From positions 1 through 46,666 of the forward strand of contig NZ_CAJGZJ010000022.1 of assembly GCF_904846225.1 (NCBI RefSeq): a DNA stretch of 46,666 nt, written 5' to 3'. Both the position numbers and the translations under genes were made by a program. Each line of letters starts with the position of its first letter. Position 1 is the first letter of the stretch. Below are positions 31,272 through 41,600 of the stretch, in pieces. This DNA comes from Psychrobacter immobilis (GTDB taxonomy: Bacteria > Pseudomonadota > Gammaproteobacteria > Pseudomonadales > Moraxellaceae). The notes under the pieces were generated by a model. The model was not told the DNA's origin. It did not search any database and saw nothing but the letters and a program-made list of their open reading frames with translations.

Positions 31272-33410
31272 ATGCTCATGTTCCTCACCTCAAAACGCTG
31301 CCATACCCTCGATAATGACATCATTATTCGTACCGAAACTAACCCTAAAGCTAATGCTACAACTAGCGCCAAAGTTAACGCCGAATCAAAGTTGTCTGAT
31401 AGCCGTTTACGAGCGTTTTCTCAAGCGGGCAAACGCCTGTCTTTATTTGCTGTATTAGCCACAGTTATAGCAACACCGCTCTACGCGCAAGCAGCATTAC
31501 CAGAGGCCATACAAGCGGCTTTATCACGTGCAAACTTATCAGCTTCTGATATCAGTATGGTGATTACGCCAATCGGTGATAAAAATGCCAGTCACTTGCC
31601 TTCCCCCATTAATGTTATCGATAGCAGTCGCTCAAAGTTAACAGAGGCGAATTCTAACGCCAAAACTCTCAATCAAAAAAGCAATCATAATAATGAGAGT
31701 AACACTCATGTTAAAAATACGTCGAGCCAGCATAGTGCTGTAACGACTAATGCCCTGATCACTATCGAAAAGCAAACGATTAAAAAGCATGAGCAAAAAA
31801 TACACGCTTATACTGACGATCCTTATATTTACCAAAGTATAGAGAGTATTCCAACGATTATCCCTGATAGTCATCTGTCCGCGACGAATTCAACCAGCAC
31901 TCAGACAGCACTCAATAATGATAGTAATAGTGCAGCAAACAATAATACCAATAGCGCTGCCTCATCTATCAAAATCTCATTTTCGCCTTTACTGAATTAT
32001 CAACCTGATATCGCTCGTACTCCTGCTAGCACCATGAAACTGGTTCCCAGTTTTATTGCTTTAGATATGCTTGGTGCTGACTTTGTCTGGCACACTCGTG
32101 TCTACCATACCGGTGTCATCGTAGAAGATCAGCTATATGGCGACTTGATTATTCAAGGGAGTGGCGACCCAAAAATGACCCATGAGCGCTTAGAACAGCT
32201 GCTATATCAAGTGCAAGCGTCAGGGATTCGCCATATCAACGGTGATATCATCGTCGATAGCGCTATTTTTCACAACGTGACTAAAGACCCCGCGGCCTTT
32301 GACAATGCCCCGTTACGCCCTTATAACGCCAGTCCGGATGGGTTTTTGGTCAACTTTACCACCATCGGTATCAAAACTTATCCGACGGACGATGGTCAAG
32401 CAAGCCTAGTCTATACGCCGCAATTAGCGAACTATCAACTGCCAAATACCATAGATGTGCGCTCAGCGGCCTGTGGTCAAGCACGCTATAGTCTTGCACC
32501 GCAGTGGCAAGCCACGCGATTGGTACTAAATACCGATCTGCCAAACAGCTGCCAAGAGCATGCTTTTTATATCGCTTATCCCGATGCCAAAGATTTTGCC
32601 GCACGCATCATCGCTGCCAAATGGCAAGCGCTGGGCAATACACTGAGTGGTAAGGTCATCACACAAGAAACCCCTTACGATGCGACAAAAAAGACAAAGC
32701 CAGCACAAGGTCTAGCCGCATGGCCCATGTCACCATTACCTATTGTTAGCTATGCTTCACTGAATTTGAGGCAACAAGTTCATGACATCAATCACTTCTC
32801 AAACAATGTCATGGCTGAGCAAGTGGCGTTATCGATAGGCGCTTACTCTCCAGAAAATTTAGCCAAAACCAATGCTAATCAAAGTATGGATGGTAAAAAA
32901 GCCAATAGCCAAACTGCTAATCATGAGAGTAGTCACAATGATGCCAGCAGTTTATATCAATTTGGCAATCCGACGGCGACAGATTATCCTGAGGCCTTAC
33001 AGACGATCAGCCAATGGTGGCAGACGCATTTAGACACGCCGCCACCGCATTTAACCAATGGCTCAGGGCTGTGCCGCGACTGTACGATCACTGCCGCTAA
33101 TTTAAGCGAATTATTGACGTACGCGTATAATCGTCCAAGCTTCGACGCCTACGTCAATTCCTTAGGCGTGGCGGGAGTTAGTGGCACCATTTCCAGTCAT
33201 AGTGACCGTCTACCTGAGTCGTCAGCCATTGGTCGCGCTTGGATAAAAACGGGCACCTTAAACAACGTCACGTCGATGGCAGGATATGTCAAAGGGTTAT
33301 CAGGACAGGACTATGCCGTCGTTGGGCTTATCAATAGCGAGCAAGCGTTAAACGCTTATAATGCTAGAACGGTGCTAGATGCGATGCTTGACTGGACGGC
33401 GCAGCATTAG
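31272..33410 (+). CDS. dacB: PBP4-type D-Ala-D-Ala carboxypeptidase/endopeptidase with a large insertion
   Basis: A 712-aa periplasmic penicillin-binding protein; the usual PBP4 is near 480 aa. The active-site motifs are SxxK (S253-TMK256), SxN (S510-N-N) and KTG (K659-T-G), all intact. The export signal (LSLFAVLATVIATPLYAQA) is about 50 residues from the first Met, so either the true start is later or the N-region is unusually long. The main oddity is about 130 residues of Asn/Ser/Thr/His-rich low-complexity sequence (about 105-235) between the first strand of the mature domain (DISMVITPI) and 'ARTPASTMK'. A shorter Asn/Ser-rich insert sits near 535-570. It trims peptidoglycan stem peptides and cross-links. 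No -35/-10 was identified. Confidence 0.9.
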   Translation: MLMFLTSKRCHTLDNDIIIRTETNPKANATTSAKVNAESKLSDSRLRAFSQAGKRLSLFAVLATVIATPLYAQAALPEAIQAALSRANLSASDISMVITPIGDKNASHLPSPINVIDSSRSKLTEANSNAKTLNQKSNHNNESNTHVKNTSSQHSAVTTNALITIEKQTIKKHEQKIHAYTDDPYIYQSIESIPTIIPDSHLSATNSTSTQTALNNDSNSAANNNTNSAASSIKISFSPLLNYQPDIARTPASTMKLVPSFIALDMLGADFVWHTRVYHTGVIVEDQLYGDLIIQGSGDPKMTHERLEQLLYQVQASGIRHINGDIIVDSAIFHNVTKDPAAFDNAPLRPYNASPDGFLVNFTTIGIKTYPTDDGQASLVYTPQLANYQLPNTIDVRSAACGQARYSLAPQWQATRLVLNTDLPNSCQEHAFYIAYPDAKDFAARIIAAKWQALGNTLSGKVITQETPYDATKKTKPAQGLAAWPMSPLPIVSYASLNLRQQVHDINHFSNNVMAEQVALSIGAYSPENLAKTNANQSMDGKKANSQTANHESSHNDASSLYQFGNPTATDYPEALQTISQWWQTHLDTPPPHLTNGSGLCRDCTITAANLSELLTYAYNRPSFDAYVNSLGVAGVSGTISSHSDRLPESSAIGRAWIKTGTLNNVTSMAGYVKGLSGQDYAVVGLINSEQALNAYNARTVLDAMLDWTAQH

Positions 33411-33501
33411 AGGCGCTTATTAAAGATGCTTTTTATAGCGAGCAGCGGTCAACACGCTCTACTTTTAATTTCCTATTATTTACCTTTATAAAGGTCAGCT
33501 T

Positions 33502-34017
33502 ATGTCACGCAAGACAACCAACCTCAGCAAACCTAACCTGAATTCAGGCCATAATGGATTGACACAAGCTCATACATCCACTCAACCTAAACTGGCAAAA
33601 TATATTGGATTTTTTGTGATTGGTTATATGCTTGCCAGCGTGATATTTATGATTATTCAAACCAAAATGGCGCTAAACTCACCATTGGTCACGGTCATCT
33701 CTATCATTGTCGGTGCTTATATCGCGGTACACAAATTCATCAAACACCAACAGCGCGCACTGAATAGAAATGAGAGCAATCGCTTGATGTTCGGCAGCGT
33801 CGCTATCGTTTGGCTACTGACGCTCATTTACTTATTAGGTATATGGTTCTGGTTGTTTGATTCGGTGAGCCGTGAGGTATTGTTTGAGATGACCAAACAG
33901 CAGCCGCTACCGCTGCTTGCGTCAATGATACTGATATTGGTAATGACATTGGTCAGCGCTCGAATCAGTATTTTGCTACTCAATCGTTTGCTTGACCCCA
34001 AACGCAAGACAATTTAA
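33502..34017 (+). CDS. small four-TM membrane protein, ABZJ_00895-like
   Basis: A 171-aa protein with a polar 30-residue N-terminal tail and four membrane segments (about residues 34-53, 62-80, 98-120 and 138-160). The pattern 'YIGFFVIGYMLASVIFMIIQ' and the size match the Acinetobacter family named ABZJ_00895; I recall this from memory and have not searched it. Function is unknown. AAGG lies 7 bases before the ATG. It stands 90 bp after dacB on the same strand and may be transcribed with it. Confidence 0.82.
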   Translation: MSRKTTNLSKPNLNSGHNGLTQAHTSTQPKLAKYIGFFVIGYMLASVIFMIIQTKMALNSPLVTVISIIVGAYIAVHKFIKHQQRALNRNESNRLMFGSVAIVWLLTLIYLLGIWFWLFDSVSREVLFEMTKQQPLPLLASMILILVMTLVSARISILLLNRLLDPKRKTI

Positions 34018-34172
34018 CGCTAGTGAGATAACCAAAACGCTATAAGTGACTAAAAAACCTCCTAAAGTGACGGTAAGTTTTTCCCTATAGATGCATAAAA
34101 TGCGTTAGGCTAACTTTAACGGGTAAATGATTAGCAGAGACTTGTGCCACTTTCACAATAGGAGCGATCTCC

Positions 34173-34715
34173 ATGGAAATGCTTTTTTTTGACAATATAG
34201 ACAAACTTGGACGTATTGCCTTGACGGCTGTCATGATCTACGTCTTAATCGTGCTGGTGACTAAAGTCTCAGGGAAACGCTCTACCTCACAGCTCAACAA
34301 CTTTGATTGGATCGTTACGGTGATGATTGGCTCACTGGGTGCCAGTACCATTTTGCTCAAAGACATTCCTTTTATCGAAGGCGCGACGTCTATTTTGGTG
34401 CTTTATCTATTGCAGTTTTTGGTTACCAAATACGCCTCTATCTCACCGGTATTTAGCAACTTTATTTTGTCCGAGCCACGTATTGTTTTTTATCAAGGGC
34501 AGTTCTTGCCAGATGCGATGCAAGCTGAGCGGTTGACTCGTCAGGAGATAGAATGTGCGATGCGTTCTGAGGGGATCAACAGTTTCGATGATGTTGAAGC
34601 TATCGTCTTTGAATCGGATGCAAAGCTAACCATCATTCCAAAGCCGAGCGACGCTAGTAACGATCAGCAAAGCACAGAAACTCAGGTTTCACAAACCATT
34701 GCGCCTTTGATGTAG
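34173..34715 (+). CDS. DUF421 / YetF-like membrane protein
   Basis: A 180-aa protein. Three membrane segments in the first ~90 residues are followed by the conserved cytoplasmic DUF421 domain: 'SGKRSTSQLNNFDWIVTVMIGS' in the membrane part and 'LSEPRIVFYQGQF', 'EIECAMRSEGI', 'VEAIVFESDAKLTIIPK' in the soluble part. The role of the family is unclear; relatives are small multimeric membrane proteins. AGGAG lies 8 bases before the ATG. GGAG-CGAT-CTCC can form a small hairpin that covers this ribosome site, which could dampen translation. The C-terminal tail after residue 158 is polar and probably disordered. Confidence 0.88.
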   Translation: MEMLFFDNIDKLGRIALTAVMIYVLIVLVTKVSGKRSTSQLNNFDWIVTVMIGSLGASTILLKDIPFIEGATSILVLYLLQFLVTKYASISPVFSNFILSEPRIVFYQGQFLPDAMQAERLTRQEIECAMRSEGINSFDDVEAIVFESDAKLTIIPKPSDASNDQQSTETQVSQTIAPLM

Positions 34716-34803
34716 ACCACAGGCCATAAAAGACCGTTTATTCGATTCACCTAACGGTAGCATTGTTTGTAATATTTATTCAATTATTGACATGGTATGG
34801 ATT

Positions 34804-35292
34804 ATGAAAGTAAGAATTTTGAGCGTTGGCAATAAAATGCCTAACTGGGTACAGACAGGTTTTGATGAGTATCATAAACGCATTCAACCCATGCTCAGTA
34901 CAGAAATTGTCGAAATTGCTGCGGCAAAACGAGCAAAAAATCCTTCAGATGCCAATTTAGCACAGTATCGTGAGCAAGAAGGTCAAGCAATCTTGGCCGC
35001 ACATAATGCAGCGGGGCGTGAGCGGTTATGGGTATTGGATGTCAAAGGAAAGATGCTATCAACAGAAGGATTGGCAGATAGCTTGGCAGATGCGATGCAG
35101 CAAGGTGATGACATTGCTTTAGTGATTGGCGGCGCAGATGGTGTGTCCCCAGAAGTCTTGGCAAAAGCCGATGTAAAGTGGTCGTTGTCCGCGCTGACAT
35201 TGCCGCATCCATTGGTACGTGTTGTATTAATGGAGCAGTTATATCGAGCGATGAGTATTAATAATAACCACCCTTATCACCGTGGTAATTGA
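34804..35292 (+). CDS. rlmH: 23S rRNA pseudouridine-1915 N3-methyltransferase
   Basis: A 162-aa SPOUT-fold methyltransferase that acts on 70S ribosomes at pseudouridine 1915 in helix 69. It has the family start 'MKVRILSVGNKMPNWV', the knotted SAM site 'LVIGGADGV', 'SALTLPHPLVRVVL' and the invariant C-terminus 'EQLYRAMSINNNHPYHR'. The ATG at 34804 is chosen by family start; an earlier ATG four codons upstream is in frame. Length is near the usual 155-160. It follows the DUF421 gene by 88 bp with no terminator between. Confidence 0.95.
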   Translation: MKVRILSVGNKMPNWVQTGFDEYHKRIQPMLSTEIVEIAAAKRAKNPSDANLAQYREQEGQAILAAHNAAGRERLWVLDVKGKMLSTEGLADSLADAMQQGDDIALVIGGADGVSPEVLAKADVKWSLSALTLPHPLVRVVLMEQLYRAMSINNNHPYHRGN

Positions 35293-35359
35293 TAGCCATA
35301 ACATTGTTTTAAGCGAACCACCAACACGCCCAATTTGAATAAAAAACGTCAGGTCATAT

Positions 35360-35914
35360 ATGAATTCGTATAGCGCTTTTGAGACAGAACGAACGAACGT
35401 TTTTTATATTAATCATGATATGGCCGAAGAAGTTCAAAAGTATCTCACTAGAAATAGAACCAGACTGTCGCTTTTTGAGCCATTAAGAGACTCCGAATAC
35501 TATACATTAGCCAATATAAAAGAACGTATTGACGCTTCAGTATCTGAGCAAAAACACACTAAAGGCGTTTCTTTTGCCGTGACATTAAAAGATTCTCAAG
35601 AAATTATTGCCGTTATAAATTTCACAAACTTTATCTTTGGGGTATTTCAAGCTTGTTATTTGGGCTTTTCTATTGATGAAAAGTACGAAGGAAAAGGCAT
35701 TATGTATGAAGTATTATCAAGTGCCTTAATTTATATAAGGGATACATACTCTCTGCATAGAGTGATGGCCAATCATTTACCTGATAACAAAAAGAGTGCG
35801 TTTTTATTGAAAAAACTTGGTTTTGTACAAGAAGGATATGCGAAATCATATTTGATGATTAATGGTATTTGGCAAGACCATGTTTTGAACGCTTTGATAT
35901 TTGAAAACGCCTAA
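35360..35914 (+). CDS. RimJ-like GNAT N-acetyltransferase
   Basis: A 184-aa GNAT acetyltransferase of the RimJ/RimL type. The family signs are 'RNRTRLSLFEPLRD', 'ACYLGFSIDEKYEGKGIM' (acetyl-CoA site) and 'SAFLLKKLGFVQEGYAKSYL'. Relatives acetylate N-terminal alanine or serine of ribosomal proteins, or small molecules; the substrate here is not known. The gene is more AT-rich than rlmH and the dioxygenase beside it, which may mean later arrival. It lies 67 bp after rlmH with AGG before the ATG. Confidence 0.88.
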   Translation: MNSYSAFETERTNVFYINHDMAEEVQKYLTRNRTRLSLFEPLRDSEYYTLANIKERIDASVSEQKHTKGVSFAVTLKDSQEIIAVINFTNFIFGVFQACYLGFSIDEKYEGKGIMYEVLSSALIYIRDTYSLHRVMANHLPDNKKSAFLLKKLGFVQEGYAKSYLMINGIWQDHVLNALIFENA

Positions 35915-35972
35915 AATATTTTTAGACAGCAGAGGCTTTATAAAAAAGATATCTGCTAAAACAGATTGAAAA

Positions 35973-36893
35973 ATGCGTACTTACCCTAATAAATGGAACA
36001 TGAAATATCCAAAACTCGTAACACCCAATGCCTCTCATGCCAATCGTCAACGTAACGATCATCGCAGTCATGCGTCGCCGCCCATCTCGACTACGGCGGC
36101 TTGGACAGACACACCTGCGGTAGTGTCCAATTTGGCGAAGCTACCTGCCTTGTTTATCTCGCATGGAGCGCCCACACTTGCGATTGAACAATCTGCCACG
36201 ACTAGCGCGCTGGCACGCATCGGGCAGAACCTACCCAAGCCACGCGCCATCATCATTATGTCAGCACACTGGCAGTCAACAAAGCTTGAGATCAGCAGTA
36301 ATCCGCAACCAAAGACGTGGCATGACTTTTCGGGTTTTTCGCCTGAATTGTACGAGTTACAGTATCCTGCGGTAGGTCAGCCAGCGCTCGCTGAGTCACT
36401 TGCACATCAGCTCACAGCACGCGGTATTACGTGCAGCATAAATCCGATGCGTGCTTGCGATCATGGGGTTTGGGCACCGCTCAGACATCTGTATCCACAG
36501 GCAGATGTGCCTATCGTACAAATATCATTACCGCAGCACTATGACAGTATCGCTTGTTATCAATTGGGCGCACAGCTTGCCCGTTTGCGTGAAGAGCAAA
36601 TACTTGTCATCGGTTCCGGTAGCATCACGCATAACTTGCAAGCGCTGCGCTGGCAAGCGGACAGTACAGATCAGACAGCAAAAGACTTTAAGCTATGGTT
36701 ACTACAGCATATTAAGGCGGACATTCCTACCGCCCTAGATTGGCAGCAGTACCCTGACTATAAAGACATTCATCCAAGTGACGAGCATTTACTACCGCTG
36801 TTTTTTGCTTTAGGTGCTGGTCAGCGTGTTTCTGTCGTCCATCAAAGCATGGCACATCATAGTTTGGGCATGGATATCTATCGCTTTGATTAG
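35973..36893 (+). CDS. DODA-type extradiol ring-cleavage dioxygenase (YgiD-like)
   Basis: A 306-aa protein of the LigB/YgiD family. The metal-site histidines are in 'LFISHGAPT' (near residue 67), 'IIMSAHWQS', 'DHGVWAPLRHLYP' and the C-terminal 'VHQSMAHHSLGMDIY'. 'LVIGSGSITHNL' is also typical. YgiD-like enzymes open catechols such as DOPA. The first ~60 residues before the fold are polar and uncommon; an alternative ATG lies at 36000 and the start is uncertain. It is convergent with the amidase gene 36 bp away. Confidence 0.88.
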   Translation: MRTYPNKWNMKYPKLVTPNASHANRQRNDHRSHASPPISTTAAWTDTPAVVSNLAKLPALFISHGAPTLAIEQSATTSALARIGQNLPKPRAIIIMSAHWQSTKLEISSNPQPKTWHDFSGFSPELYELQYPAVGQPALAESLAHQLTARGITCSINPMRACDHGVWAPLRHLYPQADVPIVQISLPQHYDSIACYQLGAQLARLREEQILVIGSGSITHNLQALRWQADSTDQTAKDFKLWLLQHIKADIPTALDWQQYPDYKDIHPSDEHLLPLFFALGAGQRVSVVHQSMAHHSLGMDIYRFD

Positions 36894-36929
36894 AACGCAC
36901 TCGTCAAAGCGATTATAAAAAAACCAAAA

Positions 36930-38423
36930 CTACTTTTCAAAAGCAAGTTTGGTAAATAAACCAGCTCGCTCCATCTCACCTGCCACACTGAACAAAGTCG
37001 CCTCATCATTCATCCGTCCAATCAGTTGCATGCCAATGGGCAAGCCTTTTTTGCTCATCCCTACTGGCAACGACATTGCAGGCAATCCTGTGACATTGCC
37101 CAATAATGTAAAGCCCATTTTACCCAATACTGGTGCGCTAAGTTTTTCGATCATACCCGAGCTAAAGGCGTACTTACCCATATCAAAGCCTTTATTGAGT
37201 ATCTCAGCGCTACGCATCATCATCTCATCCATACGACTGGGTGGTAACACGCCATGCTTCACAGCAGCAGTCGGAACGGTTGGACACAAAATCATATCGT
37301 AAGTTTCGAGCAGCAAACCTGTTTGATATTGACTATTATGCCAGCCGTGTTTAGCATGCGCCAAATCAACTGCTGATAAAGAACGCCCTAGTAATGCCAT
37401 ATTGTAAGTTTGTGGCTCTAAGTTTTTGATATGCGCAGCACCAAAATCACGTTCGATATTTTCGATAGTGAAAGCGGTATGCGCGCAGACCACTACCATG
37501 AAATCGTGCCAAAACTGTGCAATGTTGATATTAGGCTCAGCAGGTATCACCTGATGACCCATGGCTTCTAGTTGTTTTGCCGTCTGCTCCAGTACAGCGA
37601 GCACTTCCTTGTCTACTACTGTGTTGGCGATTAGAGGTTGTTGATGTAAAGCGATGGTCAATTGCCGCGGCGCACGCATCGCCGCTTGTAAAAACGTACC
37701 GTTTGGTGGTGCAATGATAAATGGCGCACCGATTTCTGCACCGCTCGTCGCATCAAGCATCGCGGCACTGTCGCGTACCGAACGTGTAATCACATGATCG
37801 GCAACCGCCCCTTCCCAGCCTTCACCAAATTTGGGGCCTATCGGATTACGACCACGGCTCGGCTTTAATCCAAATGCGCCGCACCAAGCAGCAGGGAGAC
37901 GTATCGAGCCGCCGCCATCACCCGCGCCTGCCATTGGTACTATGCCACCAGCCACTGCCGCTGCACTACCACCAGAAGAGCCGCCAGAGCTATAGCCTTT
38001 CTTAAAAGGGTTGTGAGTGGCGCCATGGGCTTTTGGCTCAGTGGTAATAATCAAACCAAACTCAGGGGTATTGGTTTTACCAAAGGTATTGACGCCTGTG
38101 GCTTTCATGCGTTTAACGATTTCACTGTCATTTTCTGAGATGATATTGACACTACGACTGCCCATCGTCACTGGCTCACCAGCGAAACTAAATGACAAAT
38201 CTTTTAGCAAATAAGGCACGCCATTGAATACGCCAGTCGGCAATCCTGCTTGCGCGGCATTATAAGCGCGCTCATCAAAGCGGTGAATAATGGCATTGAG
38301 TTTTGGGTTAAGCTTGTTCGCTTGAGAGACAGCAGCGTCTAATACTTCTTTAGCACTCACCTCACCTGCATTAATAAGAGCGCCCAAACCTAGGGCATCA
38401 TACTGAGTATATTCTTTGAACAT
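36930..38423 (-). CDS. amidase signature family hydrolase
   Basis: A 497-aa amidase with a Ser-Ser-Lys triad. The Lys is in '[10 protein letters not shown]' (near residue 74) and the serines are in the Gly/Ser-rich '[20 protein letters not shown]' and '[20 protein letters not shown]'. The overall sequence is closest in style to 6-aminohexanoate-cyclic-dimer hydrolase-like amidases, but the amide substrate cannot be told. It has no signal peptide. AGGAAGG lies before the ATG, one of the best ribosome sites in the window. It is a single-gene unit between the dioxygenase and ftsK; no clear terminator is seen in the 36-bp convergent gap. Confidence 0.92.
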   Translation of the reverse strand: MFKEYTQYDALGLGALINAGEVSAKEVLDAAVSQANKLNPKLNAIIHRFDERAYNAAQAGLPTGVFNGVPYLLKDLSFSFAGEPVTMGSRSVNIISENDSEIVKRMKATGVNTFGKTNTPEFGLIITTEPKAHGATHNPFKKGYSSGGSSGGSAAAVAGGIVPMAGAGDGGGSIRLPAAWCGAFGLKPSRGRNPIGPKFGEGWEGAVADHVITRSVRDSAAMLDATSGAEIGAPFIIAPPNGTFLQAAMRAPRQLTIALHQQPLIANTVVDKEVLAVLEQTAKQLEAMGHQVIPAEPNINIAQFWHDFMVVVCAHTAFTIENIERDFGAAHIKNLEPQTYNMALLGRSLSAVDLAHAKHGWHNSQYQTGLLLETYDMILCPTVPTAAVKHGVLPPSRMDEMMMRSAEILNKGFDMGKYAFSSGMIEKLSAPVLGKMGFTLLGNVTGLPAMSLPVGMSKKGLPIGMQLIGRMNDEATLFSVAGEMERAGLFTKLAFEK

Positions 38424-38553
38424 AACCGACCTTCCTTGGTAAATGATTTTATTTAGTATATCGGTTTACAGATCGAACAGCCATCCTATCGATCTGGGTT
38501 TATTCAACGACTCTTAAAATGTGTCAACTCATTTTAGGATGGGACATGGGAAT

Positions 38554-38582
38554 AAAAAAAGCGAGTCACTCTCGCGGCTCGC
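38554..38582 (-). terminator. terminator of ftsK
   Basis: GCGAG (38561-38565) can pair with CTCGC at 38571-38575 or 38578-38582. On the minus strand the hairpin is followed by seven T, and five T follow on the plus strand, so it may work both ways. It lies about 45 bp past the ftsK stop. Confidence 0.7.
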
Positions 38583-38626
38583 CTTTTTATGATTCATCAC
38601 ACTGACTTAGCTCTATATTAATAGCG

Positions 38627-41600
38627 CTACATTAATAGCTCACGCTTACCACTTTTACCCATCGAGCTGACCAGTCCTGCCTCTTCCATTGAATCGACAA
38701 TACGAGCGGCTCGGTTGTAGCCGATACTAAATTTACGCTGGATACTAGAAGCAGACACCTTACGCGTTTCCATAATAAAGCCCACGGCTTCGTTGTAAAG
38801 ATCATCATCTTCGCCAGAGGCATTGCTCGAGCTACCGCCGCCACTAGGACTAGACAATTCAAAGTTGCCTGCCATATTATCAATATAATCGGGGGCGCCG
38901 CGCTCACGCCAAGCGTCACAGACACGGTTGACCTCTTCGTCACTGACATACGCACCATGCACACGATCTGGTTCAATCTGTCCAGGCCCTAGAAATAGCA
39001 TATCACCATTACCCAGCATATCCTCAGCACCACCACTATCCAAAATCGTCCGCGAATCTACTTTTGAGTTGACACGTAACGCTGCCCGAACCGGGATATT
39101 GGCTTTAATCAGACCTGTAATAACATCGACGGATGGGCGCTGGGTCGCAAGCATCAAGTGAATACCCGCTGCCCGCGATTTCTGTGCCAAACGTGTGATC
39201 AACTCTTCTGCTTGCTTACCAACTTGCATGATCATATCGGCAAATTCGTCTGCGACAATCACAATCATCGGTAAGGTTTTTAGCTTTGGTGCTTGGCTAA
39301 TGCTCACACTGTCATTCGGTCGCCATAAAGGATCGAGCATTGGATTGCCTGATTTTTCTGCAGCGATGACCTTTTTATTAAACTCATTGAGCTTGCGTAC
39401 TTTGAGCAAACTCATCAGCTGATAACGGCGTTCCATTTCTGCCACACACCATGACAAAGCGCTGGCCGCCTCCGTCATATCAGTAACGACTGGCGTTAGT
39501 AAATGCGGAATGTCATTGTAGTTGGCAAGCTCTAACTGCTTGGGGTCAATCAAAATCAGGCGCAGCTCATTCGGCGTATATTTGAGCAGCATAGACAATA
39601 GCATTGAGTTGACCAATACCGATTTACCAGAGCCTGTGGTACCAGCAACCAACATATGCGGCGCGCGGGCAAGGTCGGTAATGATTGGATTGCCGCCGAT
39701 ATCTTTACCCATTGCCATACTGATTTGGGCTTTAGGATCATTGAATTTTTCGGTATTGAGCAATTCAATTAAACGCACCATTTCGCGCTGTTTATTGGGA
39801 ACTTCAATGCCAATATAAGGCTTACCAGGAATCACCTCAACCACACGCAGAGACGCCATCGATAACGAACGTGCCAAGTCTCGTGAAATGCCTGTGACCT
39901 TACTGGCTTTCACCCCAGCAGCAAGGTCTACTTCAAAACGAGTCACCACGGGTCCTGGAATGGCATTAACCACATTAGCTTTTACATTAAACTCTTGCAG
40001 TTTAATCTCTAATAACTCAGATAATTGCTCAAGCTCTGCAATAGTATAACTAGGCTTACGGTCAGGATCAGGTTTGTCGAGTATAGATATTTCTGGAATA
40101 GGCGTTAAGGCACTGCGATAAGCTGCCGTTTGCATCGAGCGTGATTTTTGACTGAATGCAGCATCGTCACTAATATGCGGCATCACTGGTGAATCGACAT
40201 CATCAATACGGCTATCGTCTTCTGGCATCATATCGGCGATATGGTTGCTGCTATCGCCCTCTGGCACCGCAAAGCTCATGGTCGGCCTAGCTGTCGTTGC
40301 AGGCTGTACGATTGTGGCCGTATTGTCCGTTGGCGCTGCTTTTGGATTAGCAGGTGGCGTATTTGTCGGCGTCATATCTGAGACAACTGATACAGGTGGA
40401 GTAACCTCTATCGATACTGGCGCAACAGGGATTTCAGGCACCGCTGGTGACACAACATGATGTGATGGCTCCTGCTCAGCGCTATCTGACTCAACGGCTT
40501 CATCAGGTTGTGCCGCAGCTGGGTTCAAGTCGTCGGCATGCTCTGTTAACCATGACGCTGCCAACGTATCAACACCTACTGTGGTCTCTGTTGATGCAGG
40601 TGAGGCAGACTCATCAATAGTGTGGCCAGCTGTTTCACTGTTCACCCATTCGTCAACTGCTGGTTGGATGACTCTTGTTTTTGGGCTGACAATAGATTGA
40701 CTCGCAGACAGCTCTGCCTCTGAGCTTTCTATTTTTAAGTGATGGTTGGATACTGGTGCAACGTCATTTAGTGAGTCAGTATTTGATAAGTCAGTATTCA
40801 ATGACTCAGGGCTGGAAGAACTAGAAACAAAAGCAGCCGCCTCAGAATAATTGATGCTATTAGCGTTATAAGCCGTATGCTCGCTGGCTAATAAATCATC
40901 GACGGTATTGGCATCATTCCATGCAAAGCTTGGCTCAACTTTACGAGTAGGCACTATGACAGGGTTCGAAGTCGTTGAGGTATTAGTGGGGCTAATAGTC
41001 TTATCTATCGTACTGCTAGGTGTCACTGCGGCCGTATTTAAATAATCGCTATTGACATTATTAGCCATAGCCATTTGATTAGCCGTGGCTTGTTTTGCCG
41101 CTACCATAGAAGCTTTTACGCTATCAGTAAGTCCTGAATTCACTAAAAAATCTGACAATACATTATTGAACCGACCGCTGTTATCTACTGCTTGAGCATG
41201 GTTGGAGGATTGCAACTCAAGTGGTAACTGTTCGTACTCTGATGCTGCTTTTTTTGTATTACCTTTTGATATATTTTGCTCAGTGGTGGTATTTTGCGGC
41301 GTTATATTTTTGTTTTTAACACCTGAACCGAACCACGATAACGTAGTAATCTTCCGATAAATCGTCAGCCAATGAATGTTAAAGGCAAAGGTCGCTGTAA
41401 TAATGACGAATGCCATCAAAAACAACACACTCCCCCACTGCGATAAAAGCTGTGCTAAACGCGACTGCAACTCAAGACCGATGATACCGCCAGCCACCCC
41501 TTCAAGCTTTGTCGATACAGGATTGGTGACTTGCTGTACTAAAAACACAATCTGAGCAAATAAGGCACTGGCACTTAATAATAAAAACACATAAGCGACC

